A stretch of 64,000 nt of DNA from Streptomyces umbrinus. GTDB lineage: Bacteria > Actinomycetota > Actinomycetes > Streptomycetales > Streptomycetaceae. The translations under genes were made by a program, and so were the position numbers. The notes under the pieces were generated by a model, which saw only the letters and a list, made by a program, of their open reading frames with translations, ran no database searches and had not been told where the DNA came from. This document shows, in pieces, positions 53,443-61,322 of the stretch (positions are counted from its first letter, which is position 1; every line of letters begins with the position of its first letter). The stretch lies in assembly GCF_030817415.1 (NCBI RefSeq), contig NZ_JAUSZI010000002.1, positions 682,001-746,000 on the forward strand. Reading direction: 5' to 3'.

Positions 53443-53979
53443 ATGAACACACAGCAGTTCTGGCAGCTCATCGAGGCAGCCCGCGACCAGGCACCCAACT
53501 CGAACGACGGAGAAGAGGTTGCCCACCACGCAACCTCGATGCTCGCCACACACCCGGCCGAGGAGATCGTTGCCGCTCAACAGGTGTTGTGGAACCTGAT
53601 GGCCGACTCCTACACGAATCCTTTGTGGGCCGCTGCCTGCGTGGTCAACGGCGGGTGCTCCGACGACGGCTTCGACTACTTCCGCGGCTGGTTGATCGCG
53701 CAGGGGCGCGAGGTCTTCGAGCGCATAGTGGCTGACCCCGATGCCCTCGCAGAAATGCCCGTCGTGCGAGCTTCAGCGGCCGACGGAATCGATCTCAGTG
53801 GTGAGGAGATGCTGACCATCGTCTGGAACGCACACATGACAGCGACCGGCAAGCAACTCCCTGACGACGCGTTCACCATCCGATACCCGAATCTGGACCC
53901 GGCTTGGGACTTCAACTTCGATGACCAAGGCGAAATGTCTCGCCGACTGCCGCGCTTGGCAGCTCTGTACCTTGAGTAG
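53443..53979 (+). CDS. DUF4240-family protein
   Basis: 178 residues from ATG 53443. MNTQQFWQLIEAARDQAPNS is the typical opening of DUF4240 proteins (M-x-x-x-x-FW-x-LI), followed by AQQVLWNLMADSYTNPLWAA and SDDGFDYFRGWLIAQGREVF, the core block of the family. The family is common in actinomycetes, soluble, of unknown function and often near immunity-like genes. Monocistronic. Confidence 0.9.
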   Translation: MNTQQFWQLIEAARDQAPNSNDGEEVAHHATSMLATHPAEEIVAAQQVLWNLMADSYTNPLWAAACVVNGGCSDDGFDYFRGWLIAQGREVFERIVADPDALAEMPVVRASAADGIDLSGEEMLTIVWNAHMTATGKQLPDDAFTIRYPNLDPAWDFNFDDQGEMSRRLPRLAALYLE

Positions 53980-54147
53980 GCAGCCCAGGGAGCCGCAACC
54001 GGAGCGCGGCTGTCTCACCGGCTGCGGCTGCCGCCCGAGTGCCGTACTGAACGCAGGACTCGCGGCGTTCGGCGGGCTCCTCGGGGCCAAGTCGACCCTT
54101 GGCGCAAGCCGTTTCCGCCCATGGCCTGGTCGCGATGCCTCTCCCGT

Positions 54148-55572
54148 CTAGAGGGAGAACCGCTCCTTGCCGAGCAGCGGGCGTACCCGGGTGTGGAAGC
54201 CTGACGTGCGGAATGGTGTTTGGAGCAGGCCCGGGTGCAGGTGCTGGGCGATGGCCGCGGTGATCATGCCCTGGTCGAGGGCGAGGACGAAGTCGCTTAC
54301 GCGGCCGGTGGTGACGTCGACTGAGTCGCGGAAGCCGTAGCGGTCGTCGTAGGCGCCGAAGGCTCGGTCGAGGGCGCGGAGGTTGGAGAGGGCCTCGGCC
54401 GGGGCCTGGGGCAGAGCCAGGAAGGAGGCGTGCGGGGTGACGACACCCAGGGAGTTGTAGCCGTCCTCCTGCATGCCTATCGCGTCGACGCCGTATTCGC
54501 GGTAGCCGCCGGCGGGGATGGAGGCCGGGGAGAAGCCCCAGTAGCCGTAGTCCTCCTCGATCAGGCCGTGTTCGATCTGGCTGCGGACGTAACGTCGGTG
54601 GGTGGTGCCCCAGGAGCGTGGGGACCACTCCGATTCGGGCACGAACAGCGGGACCATCAAGGCCTCGAACATGGAGCCGCCCCAGGTGGGGACGAGTTTC
54701 CGGCCGCGGTAGGTGTAGTGGCCCTCCCAGACGCGTACGCCGTCGATCTCGACGTACTCGCCCTGCGGTTCCTGTTCCTGGCCCATGCCCGGGAGCAGGG
54801 TGCGCATCAGGTGCCAGTAGTGCTCGGTGGGCAGTGAGCCGTCGGCGATGCCGAGGTAACTGGCCATACGAGGCTCGGTGTTGAGGGCGCCGTAGTGGTG
54901 GCCGGTGGGTTCGCCCTTGCCCGGCTTGTCCGGCCAGAAGCCGCCGCGCAGTTGTCCGGGGCCGGCGACCGGGTCGGCCGGATCGAAGGGGGTGTAGTAG
55001 TACGACCAGTCGGCGTCGGCGAGGAGGGCGGCGACGCGGGGGCGCAGGCCGGGGTCCGCGTGCGCGGCGATGCGCAGGCCGGTCACCAGCCACGCGTTGT
55101 CGACGCTGGACAGGAACGGACGCAGGGGGTCGCCGGTCTCCGGCCAGGCCGTCAGCAGTGAACCGTCGTGTGCGTCATACCAGTTGAACCAGAAGCCGTG
55201 GGCGCGCTCCAGGCGTTCCACGGCGGCGACCGTGCGAGCCAGCCGACGGCGCATGGTGCCGGCGGAGATGACCCCGAGTCCGGCGGCCGCGACGGTGGAC
55301 CACAGGCCGCAGCCGATGTTGGTCGGCGAGGTCTGCGCGGACGGCACCGGGGTACCGCTCCCGCTGACGTCGATCTTGTCGGCGGCCAGGCCGAGTTCGG
55401 TCGTCATGGCCTCCATGGAGCGATGGGTCGCGACGAACCAGTCGCGCAGCAGACGGCGTTCCGCGTCGGTTCGTACGGCTGGGGCGGCGTGGGCCGCTGT
55501 GGCGGTGAGGGATGTGGCGCAGGTGGCCGCGGCCGTGGTTGCGGCGGCGGTGAGGAAGCTACGACGGTTCAT
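54148..55572 (-). CDS. Tat-exported glucoamylase-family (PF10091/GH144-like) protein
   Basis: 474 residues with a twin-arginine signal (MNRRSFLTAAATTAAATCAT, cleavage near AAHAAPA). The mature protein has the (alpha/alpha)6-barrel pattern of the PF10091 family: AHGFWFNWYDAHDGSLLTAW, SSVDNAWLVTGLRIAAHADP, YHYGALNTEPRMASYLGIAD, TWGGSMFEALMVPLFVPE, YGYWGFSPASIPAGGYREYG and VVTPHASFLALPQ. Some members (GH144) are endo-beta-1,2-glucanases. It is the last gene of the minus-strand sugar cluster, 219 bp behind the GH1 gene and separated from it by a strong hairpin. I infer extracellular release of glucan oligosaccharides for the neighbouring transporter. Confidence 0.85.
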   Translation of the reverse strand: MNRRSFLTAAATTAAATCATSLTATAAHAAPAVRTDAERRLLRDWFVATHRSMEAMTTELGLAADKIDVSGSGTPVPSAQTSPTNIGCGLWSTVAAAGLGVISAGTMRRRLARTVAAVERLERAHGFWFNWYDAHDGSLLTAWPETGDPLRPFLSSVDNAWLVTGLRIAAHADPGLRPRVAALLADADWSYYYTPFDPADPVAGPGQLRGGFWPDKPGKGEPTGHHYGALNTEPRMASYLGIADGSLPTEHYWHLMRTLLPGMGQEQEPQGEYVEIDGVRVWEGHYTYRGRKLVPTWGGSMFEALMVPLFVPESEWSPRSWGTTHRRYVRSQIEHGLIEEDYGYWGFSPASIPAGGYREYGVDAIGMQEDGYNSLGVVTPHASFLALPQAPAEALSNLRALDRAFGAYDDRYGFRDSVDVTTGRVSDFVLALDQGMITAAIAQHLHPGLLQTPFRTSGFHTRVRPLLGKERFSL

Positions 55573-55677
55573 GCGGCTCTGACTCCTGTGCTGTGGGAAG
55601 GCAGGCAGGCGGAGGGGTGTGTGTCCGTGGTGCGGTGGCGCGATGGCGCGGTCATGCAGTGATGTGGTGGTGCCGGA

Positions 55678-55723
55678 TTGTGTTGTGGGAAGGGCGGGTT
55701 GTGTTGTGGGAAGGGCGGGTTGT
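55678..55723. repeat. 21-bp tandem repeat, two copies and a stub
   Basis: The unit TTGTGTTGTGGGAAGGGCGG plus one G occurs exactly twice in a row (55678-55698 and 55699-55719) and begins a third copy. It lies in the gap between the GH1 and PF10091 genes. A similar TGTGCTGTGGGAAGG stretch lies about 90 bp to the left. Confidence 0.8.
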
Positions 55724-55740
55724 CACGCGTGCGGAGGGGA

Positions 55741-55777
55741 CGGGAGCCGGCCGGTGTCAGGGGCCGGCCGGCTCCCG
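55741..55777 (-). terminator. Strong hairpin terminator after the GH1 gene
   Basis: Arms CGGGAGCCGGCCGG and CCGGCCGGCTCCCG form a perfect 14-bp stem around a 9-base loop, starting 15 bp past the GH1 stop at 55792. It should end or weaken transcription before the exported-enzyme gene at 55572. Confidence 0.75.
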
Positions 55778-55791
55778 GGTTCTTGAGGGTG

Positions 55792-56994
55792 TCAGGACTC
55801 GGTGCGCGGCAGGGCGCGGTCGCGGCCCAGGCTGCCGAGCCAGACGGCGGACGGCTTCGCGGTGCGCTCGAAGGTGGTCGGGTCCACGGCGATCAGTCCG
55901 AAGGTCGGCTTGAAGGAGCCCCATTCGTAGTTGTCCAGGGCGCTCCACGCAAGGTAGCCCTGGACGTTCAGGCCGTCCTCGATGGCGGCGGCGACCGCGC
56001 CGAGGGCACCGGTGTAGTAGTCGACGCGACGGCTGTCGTCCGCGGTGGCGATGCCGTTCTCGGTGACGATCAGGGGTGTGTCGTCGCCGATGACCTCGGC
56101 GGTGTGGCGCAGGGCGTGGCCGACGGCGGTCGGGTAGTACTCCCACTGCGTGAGGGTGCGTTCGACGTCGTCGGGGGCCGGGACGGGACCTTCGGGGGCG
56201 ATCTTGGTGCGGGTGTAGGACTGCACGCCGATCCAGTCGTCGCCACGGGCGGCCTCTATGAACACGTCCTCGCGGGGGTGGCGGTAGTCGGCAGTGACCT
56301 GCTCGGCGCCGGGCAGTGCCTGGTAGACCTGGTTGGCGATGGTCCAGCCGACCTCGACGTCGGGGTGCTGGGCGCGGATGGTCTTGACGGCCGCCTGGTG
56401 CGCGGCGATCACCGCGAGGGTGGTCTCCTCGTCGGGCGTCGGCAGGCCCGCGGGCGGGAAGCCCTTGTCCCCGGCCTTCGCGGCTCCTGCCATGACGGCG
56501 ATCATGTTCGGCTCGTTGATGGTGCACACGTGCCGCACACCGTCGGCGATGACGGGCGCGCACCGATCGACGTAACGCACGAAGAGGTCGACCGCGCCGT
56601 CGGCGGTCCAGCCGCCGAGGTCCTCGAACCACTGCGGGACGGTGAAGTGGTGCAGGGTCACCATGGGGCGCAGACCGCGGGCGAGGGCGCCTTCGACCAT
56701 ACGGCGGTAGTGGGCGATCTCCGCGTACGAGAACATTCCGCGAACCGGCTCGACGCGTGCCCACTCGATGCTGAACCGGTAGTCGGTGAAGCCGAGTTCG
56801 GCGAGCAGGTCCATGTCCTGCTCCCAGCGGTGGTAGCTGTCGCAGGCGTCCAGGCTGGGTTCGGCGATCCCGGCCGCGGGGTCGTGCTCCTTGCGCCACC
56901 AGTCGCTGTTGACGTTGTTGCCCTCGATCTGGTGGGCGGCGGTGGAGGCGCCCCACAGGAAGCCGTCGGGGAAGCGGGTGGTGGTGTGCGTCAT
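55792..56994 (-). CDS. GH1 beta-glucosidase
   Basis: 400 residues, cytoplasmic, no signal peptide. The family-1 barrel shows FPDGFLWGASTAAHQIEGNN at the N-terminus, the acid/base motif CTINEPN (Glu161) and the nucleophile motif LIVTENG (Glu312). NYEWGSFKPTFGL is the aglycone/-1-site C-terminal block. The length is shorter than the usual 440-480, as in some actinomycete beta-glucosidases. It cleaves imported beta-linked disaccharides to glucose. The fourth gene of the cluster, 136 bp after the second permease, and followed by a strong terminator. Confidence 0.94.
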   Translation of the reverse strand: MTHTTTRFPDGFLWGASTAAHQIEGNNVNSDWWRKEHDPAAGIAEPSLDACDSYHRWEQDMDLLAELGFTDYRFSIEWARVEPVRGMFSYAEIAHYRRMVEGALARGLRPMVTLHHFTVPQWFEDLGGWTADGAVDLFVRYVDRCAPVIADGVRHVCTINEPNMIAVMAGAAKAGDKGFPPAGLPTPDEETTLAVIAAHQAAVKTIRAQHPDVEVGWTIANQVYQALPGAEQVTADYRHPREDVFIEAARGDDWIGVQSYTRTKIAPEGPVPAPDDVERTLTQWEYYPTAVGHALRHTAEVIGDDTPLIVTENGIATADDSRRVDYYTGALGAVAAAIEDGLNVQGYLAWSALDNYEWGSFKPTFGLIAVDPTTFERTAKPSAVWLGSLGRDRALPRTES

Positions 56995-57130
56995 CGTCCG
57001 TTTCTGTCCTTCTGATGTGGGGGTGGTGGCATGGCGACCCGGCCCGGGGGGCGCGGCGAAGCGACCGGCGGGTGCGAGAAGCCGGGAGAAGCGGGTGCGG
57101 GAAGGCCGGGGGAAGAGGCGCCCGGTGGGG

Positions 57131-58000
57131 CTACTTCAGGCCTGCGGTGGCGATGCCCTGCGTGAAGTGCCGTTGCAGGACGATGAAGACGGCCAGGACC
57201 GGGAGTACAACGAGGAGTGAGCCGGCCATGAGCATGCCGTTCCCGCCGCCGACGGTGCGGTTGGGATCGTTGGCGAAGGTCGCCAACGCCACCGGCAGGG
57301 TGTACTTGTCCGGGTCGTTGGTGGCGATCAGGGGCCAGATGAAGTTGTTCCAGGAGCCGAGAAAGGTGAAGATCGTCAGAGTCGCGAGGGCGGGCTTGAC
57401 CAGCGGGATCACGATCCGCCAGAAGATGTACCACTCCCCCGCTCCGTCGAGGCGGGCCGCCTCCAGCAGTTCGTCGGGCACGGACAGCATGAACTGGCGC
57501 ATCAGGAACACCCCGAACGCGCCGGCCGCGAAAGGCAGCACGAGTCCGGCGTACGTGTCGATCAGGCCGAGGCCGTTCATCAGCACGTACAGCGGCAGGA
57601 TCATGAGGTTGCCGGGGACCATCAGGGCGGCGAGCACGATCGCGAAGACCTTGGAGCGCCCGGTGAAGTCGAGCTTGGCCAGGGCGTAGCCGAGCATGGA
57701 GCAGAACAGCAGGTTGCTGACGGTCACCAGGACGGCCACGATCAGCGAGTTGAGGAAGTACTGCGGCATGTCGAGCTGGTCGAGCAGGGCCGTGAAGTTG
57801 TCCAGTGTCCACCGGGAGGGGATCCACACGGGCGGGCTCGCCGTGAGGTCCTGCTTCGTCTTGAACGCGGACAGCGCCATCCACAGGAACGGGGCGGCCA
57901 TCACCAGCAGTGCGACCGAGGCGATCGCGTAGAGCAGCGGGGTGCGCACCCGTCCGGTGCGGCGGGGGGTCCGGGCCTTGGTGGCCGTGTCGGCGGTCAT
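57131..58000 (-). CDS. Carbohydrate ABC transporter permease (MalG type)
   Basis: 289 residues from ATG 58000, which overlaps the previous permease stop by 4 bp. Six membrane helices. The EAA loop that contacts the ATPase is LLEAARLDGAGEWYIFWRIV (about residues 184-203). The end is QRHFTQGIATAGLK, the typical MalG tail. It pairs with the MalF-type permease. No ATPase gene is in the cluster; in Streptomyces such importers are usually energised by the shared ATPase MsiK encoded elsewhere. Confidence 0.94.
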   Translation of the reverse strand: MTADTATKARTPRRTGRVRTPLLYAIASVALLVMAAPFLWMALSAFKTKQDLTASPPVWIPSRWTLDNFTALLDQLDMPQYFLNSLIVAVLVTVSNLLFCSMLGYALAKLDFTGRSKVFAIVLAALMVPGNLMILPLYVLMNGLGLIDTYAGLVLPFAAGAFGVFLMRQFMLSVPDELLEAARLDGAGEWYIFWRIVIPLVKPALATLTIFTFLGSWNNFIWPLIATNDPDKYTLPVALATFANDPNRTVGGGNGMLMAGSLLVVLPVLAVFIVLQRHFTQGIATAGLK

Positions 58001-58974
58001 CGGGTGTTGTCCTTCAGCAGTCGGAGCTGGAGCACCGTGATGCCCATGATCACGACGAACAGGACGTACGCCATGGCGCTGGCGTAGCCCATGTGGAAGA
58101 AGTTGAAGCCCTCGCGGTACATGTCGAGCGACACGGTCAGCGTGGAGTCGGAGGGGCCGCCCTGGGTCATCACGAAGGGCTCCTCGAAGACGTTGAGGTA
58201 GCCGATGGTGGTGATGACCGTGGCGTACAGCAGGGTGGGCCTCAGCAGCGGGACGGTGATGCCTCGCAGTTCCTGCCACGCACCGGCACCGTCGAGTCGG
58301 GCCGCCTCGCGGACCTCGGCCGGGATCGCCTGGAGGCCGGCGATGCACAGCACCATCACGGTGCCGAGGTTGCGCCATACGGCCATGGTGATCAGGGACG
58401 GCATGGCCCAGGTCTCCGAGCCGAGGAAGTCCGGTGCTGTCAGACCCACTTCGGAGGCGAGGGAGGCGATCAGCCCGTCGGAGGGGTCGAGCACGAAGCG
58501 CCAGACGACGGCCACGGCCACGATGGTCGTGACGACCGGCGCGTAGAAGCCGACCCGGAACAACGTACGGGCCCGGTCGATGCCGTTGTTCAGCAGGATC
58601 GCCGCCAACAGTCCGAGGACGATGGTCGCGGGGACGCCGACGACCACGAAGTAGGCAGTGTTGAACAGGGCCTTGAGGAACTTGTCGTCCTGGAAGAGCT
58701 GTGTGTAGTTGTCCAGGCCGACGAACTCCGCCTCCAGCGGGCGGGTGACGTTCCGGGCGCCGAAGTCGGTGAAGCTCATCAGGAGCGTGGCGACGATCGG
58801 AAAGAGCATGAAGACGCCGAACAGCACCAGGAACGGCGTGGAGAACAGCCATCCGGTCAGGTTGTGCTTGCTCAGTGAGCGGCGGCCCCGGCGGGCGCGA
58901 CCGGAATTCCCGGCGCTGTCGGGGCTCTTGTCGACGGCCGCCTGTGGGACGGCGGGTCCTGTGGTGAGGGACAT
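57997..58974 (-). CDS. Carbohydrate ABC transporter permease (MalF type)
   Basis: 325 residues with six membrane helices after a basic N-terminal tail (GRARRGRRSLSKHN). The EAA loop reads VREAARLDGAGAWQELRGIT. Other MalF-type blocks are GWLFSTPFLVLFGVFMLFPI, MAVWRNLGTVMVLCIAGLQA and EEPFVMTQGGPSDST. Works with the MalG-type partner and the lipoprotein at 58999 to import an oligosaccharide. Confidence 0.94.
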   Translation of the reverse strand: MSLTTGPAVPQAAVDKSPDSAGNSGRARRGRRSLSKHNLTGWLFSTPFLVLFGVFMLFPIVATLLMSFTDFGARNVTRPLEAEFVGLDNYTQLFQDDKFLKALFNTAYFVVVGVPATIVLGLLAAILLNNGIDRARTLFRVGFYAPVVTTIVAVAVVWRFVLDPSDGLIASLASEVGLTAPDFLGSETWAMPSLITMAVWRNLGTVMVLCIAGLQAIPAEVREAARLDGAGAWQELRGITVPLLRPTLLYATVITTIGYLNVFEEPFVMTQGGPSDSTLTVSLDMYREGFNFFHMGYASAMAYVLFVVIMGITVLQLRLLKDNTR

Positions 58975-58998
58975 GAGGGGACGCTCTCCTACTGCCTT

Positions 58999-60243
58999 CT
59001 ACTGCACGAGGCTTTCGATCTCGGACTGGGCCTTGTCCAGCGCGGCCTTCGCGGAGGACTTGCCCTGGGTAACCGACTCGATGGCCGTGTCCACCTTGGA
59101 GGTGATCTCGGTCAGCTTGGGCTGGGAGGGGGTGGCGCGGGCGGTGTCCATCTGCTTCCGCCACACCTGCATGGTGGGGTCGGTGGCAAGCTCGCCGGTC
59201 TTCCAGGCCGCCGTGTTGGCAGGCAGGTCGTTGGTCCGCTCGAACCAGTCGGCCTGACCCTTGGCACCGGTCAGGTAGGAGACGAGTTCCTTGGCTGCGG
59301 CCTTGTGGTCGCTGTCGGCGGACACGGCCAGGCTGGACCCACCGGCCATGGACACGGACGCCTCGTCGGCGGGAACGGGGGCGACGGCCCACTTGCCCTT
59401 GATGTCGGGGTAGTTCTCGTCGAGGAGGTTGGTGATCCAGGGACCGCCGAAGAACATGGGCACGGCACCGGAGTTGAAGTCCTTGGTGACGTCGTAGCCG
59501 GGGCGTACGGACTTCTCGCTGAGGCCCTTGTCGAAGTAACTGCCGTAGTTCTCCAGCGCCTTGACGGCCGCGTCGGAGTTCACGACGGCCTTGCCGTTGT
59601 CGTCGATGATGGCGCCGCCGGCGGAGTACAGGAACTGGTAGAAGCTCTGTACGGTGTCGAGTCCGCCAGGCTGGATGGACAGGCCCCACTTGGTGTCGGC
59701 CTTGTTCTGGTAGGCCTCGGCGGCGCTCCGGAGTTCGGCCATGGTGGCCGGGGCCTTCTTGATCCCTGCCTTGGCGGCGAGGTCGGTGCGGTAGAAGAGC
59801 ACGCGGGTGTCTACGTACCAGGGGACGCCGTACGTCTTGCCGTCGTAGGAACCCTGCTGCCAGGCGGCGGGGAAGAAGTCGCCCTCGCGGAAGGTCTTGG
59901 TGTCGACCGGCTCCAGGACACCCATGTCGGCGAACTCGCCCAGGTAGCTCCCGCCCATCTGCATCACGTCGGGCAGCTTCCCGGCGGCGGCAGCGGCGAC
60001 CAGCTTCTGGTGGGCCACGTCCCAGCCGATCGGGGTGATCTTGACCTTGATGTTGGAGTGCGCCTTCTCGTACTCCTTGGCGACGTCGCCGAGCTTCTCC
60101 CCCTCCGTGCCCATCGCCCACACGGTCAGGGTCTGCTTGGCGTCTGCTGCCACGCCCGCGCCACCCGAACCGCCACAGGCGGTGAGGGTGAGCGCAGACG
60201 CCAGGGTGAGTGCGATCGACCCGGTTGCGACGGCGCGGTTCAT
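58999..60243 (-). CDS. Sugar-binding lipoprotein of the ABC importer
   Basis: 414 residues from ATG 60243 with GGAGG upstream. The lipoprotein signal MNRAVATGSIALTLASALTL ends in the lipobox TACGG (lipidated Cys23). The family-1 solute-binding fold shows LTVWAMGTEGEKLGDVAKEY, GKTYGVPWYVDTRVLFYRTD, and WAVAPVPADEASVSMAGGSS, with aromatic residues expected to stack on sugar rings. First gene of the cluster. A 14-bp inverted repeat lies 21 bp before its ATG. Ligand inferred to be a beta-glucoside oligosaccharide from the GH1 and PF10091 genes behind it. Confidence 0.93.
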   Translation of the reverse strand: MNRAVATGSIALTLASALTLTACGGSGGAGVAADAKQTLTVWAMGTEGEKLGDVAKEYEKAHSNIKVKITPIGWDVAHQKLVAAAAAGKLPDVMQMGGSYLGEFADMGVLEPVDTKTFREGDFFPAAWQQGSYDGKTYGVPWYVDTRVLFYRTDLAAKAGIKKAPATMAELRSAAEAYQNKADTKWGLSIQPGGLDTVQSFYQFLYSAGGAIIDDNGKAVVNSDAAVKALENYGSYFDKGLSEKSVRPGYDVTKDFNSGAVPMFFGGPWITNLLDENYPDIKGKWAVAPVPADEASVSMAGGSSLAVSADSDHKAAAKELVSYLTGAKGQADWFERTNDLPANTAAWKTGELATDPTMQVWRKQMDTARATPSQPKLTEITSKVDTAIESVTQGKSSAKAALDKAQSEIESLVQ

Positions 60244-60263
60244 GGGCGGCTCCTCCTTGAGCA

Positions 60264-60298
60264 GTGATGTATGCGCTGCCTGTAAGCGCATACATCAC
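60264..60298. promoter_or_regulatory. Operator upstream of the sugar operon: perfect 14-bp inverted repeat
   Basis: Arms GTGATGTATGCGCT and AGCGCATACATCAC are separated by 7 bases (GCCTGTA). It ends 20 bp upstream of the start codon of the binding-protein gene, so it overlaps the promoter or 5' leader. The ATGCGC/GCGCAT half-site is like those of LacI/ROK/GntR sugar regulators. No regulator gene lies in the cluster within this window. Confidence 0.85.
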
Positions 60299-60600
60299 TC
60301 TGTTGCAGCGATTCCAAGCCTGACAAGAGGGGTCCTGGTCACACTCCCGTAACGAGAGGGACATCCGCCTGGCGGCCCACACCGCCCGGCGACCCGGTGT
60401 CGGCCGCGATGGGCCTGTGCGAGAGCAACGTAAAACGGATCAGTGTGTGGGGAAAGCATCTGTGATCCAGGGCTCTCTTCACTGACGGATGAGCGAGGCG
60501 CCAGAAGGCTGCCGCGTGGCCGGCGGCGGGGGTGGTCTTTGCTGGCGCGACCGCGCGATGGGCCCCGTACGCCTGCCACGGATCACGTGACTGGGGGCGG
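60299..60600. other. Promoter-side stretch without a gene
   Basis: No open frame here is convincing. It presumably contains the promoter of the minus-strand sugar operon next to the operator, and the tail of the WD40 relic on the right. No terminator-like hairpin stands out. Confidence 0.35.
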
Positions 60601-61232
60601 CTACGGCAGGCGGGACGGGATCGGCGCCGACGCGCCGCGGCTCGGTGAGGGCTTCGGCGCCGGGCTACCGCGTCCCGGCGAGAGCTTCGACGGCGGGATC
60701 GGGTGCTGTCCGTGCGGGCGGCTCGGATCTGTTGTGTCCCACAGGCGGGCCCTGCCGTCTGAGCCCATGGTGGCCAGGGTGTTCGCGTCAGGGCTGACGG
60801 CGGGAAGGCAGGCGGCACCGACGTGGCCGTCGAGAGCCGCTGTCTGGTGCAGGCGGCGGCCGGTCACACTCCACAGGCGCGTCTCACCACCGAATTCCGT
60901 GGTGCCCAGGGTGTCGCCGTCGGCTGAAGGCGACGGCGACACCCCCGGAGAGCCGGGGAGGTGTCCAGCCTCTTCGGGTGGCGGGGGTCGCTGACGTTCC
61001 ACAGTCGTACTGTGCGGTCCCATCCCCCGGTGGCCAGGACGGTGCCGCCGGGCCAAAGGCCACTGTGTTCACATGGTTGCCGCGCCCGGTGAAGGTGGCG
61101 AGTTCGCGGGGGCGGCGGGGTGCAGTGATGTCCCACAACCGGCAGTGCGATCGTGACTGCCGGTCGGCAGAGTACGACCGTCAGAACTGATCGCCACCGG
61201 GCAGACGGTGTCGGCGTGATCAGCGGCACCAG
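60601..61232 (-). pseudogene. Decayed WD40-repeat protein gene
   Basis: In successive frames the minus strand reads CPVAISSDGRTLPTGSHDRT, LWDITAPRRPRELATFTGRG, NHVNTVAFGP, GWDRTVRLWNVSDPRHPKRL, GDTLGTTEFGGETRLWSVTG, and SPDANTLATMGSDGRARLWD. These are at least four WD40 blades of the bacterial type, each ending in a LW-D/N block. They are split over three frames by several single-base changes and no start is visible. This is the C-terminal propeller of a former large protein (in Streptomyces these are often fused to an nSTAND ATPase or protease), now dead. Confidence 0.8.
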
Positions 61233-61322
61233 CCTTCGCCTCTCCCCGGCCGGGATGTTTGATTCCGCGTTGCGCCAAGTTGGCGTCCTCCATCCGGGGT
61301 GGCCGCCCGTCGAGTCGACTCG

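Noticed and set aside
54001..54147. Possible tRNA in the convergent gap
   Set aside because: No cloverleaf or T-loop GTTCGA-type sequence could be formed. No tRNA was recognised anywhere in the window.
57131..60382. 1083-codon minus-strand open frame spanning the sugar operon
   Set aside because: Only its last 289 codons are real (MalG-type permease). Upstream it is a low-complexity Arg/Gly/His shadow of the other two transporter genes.
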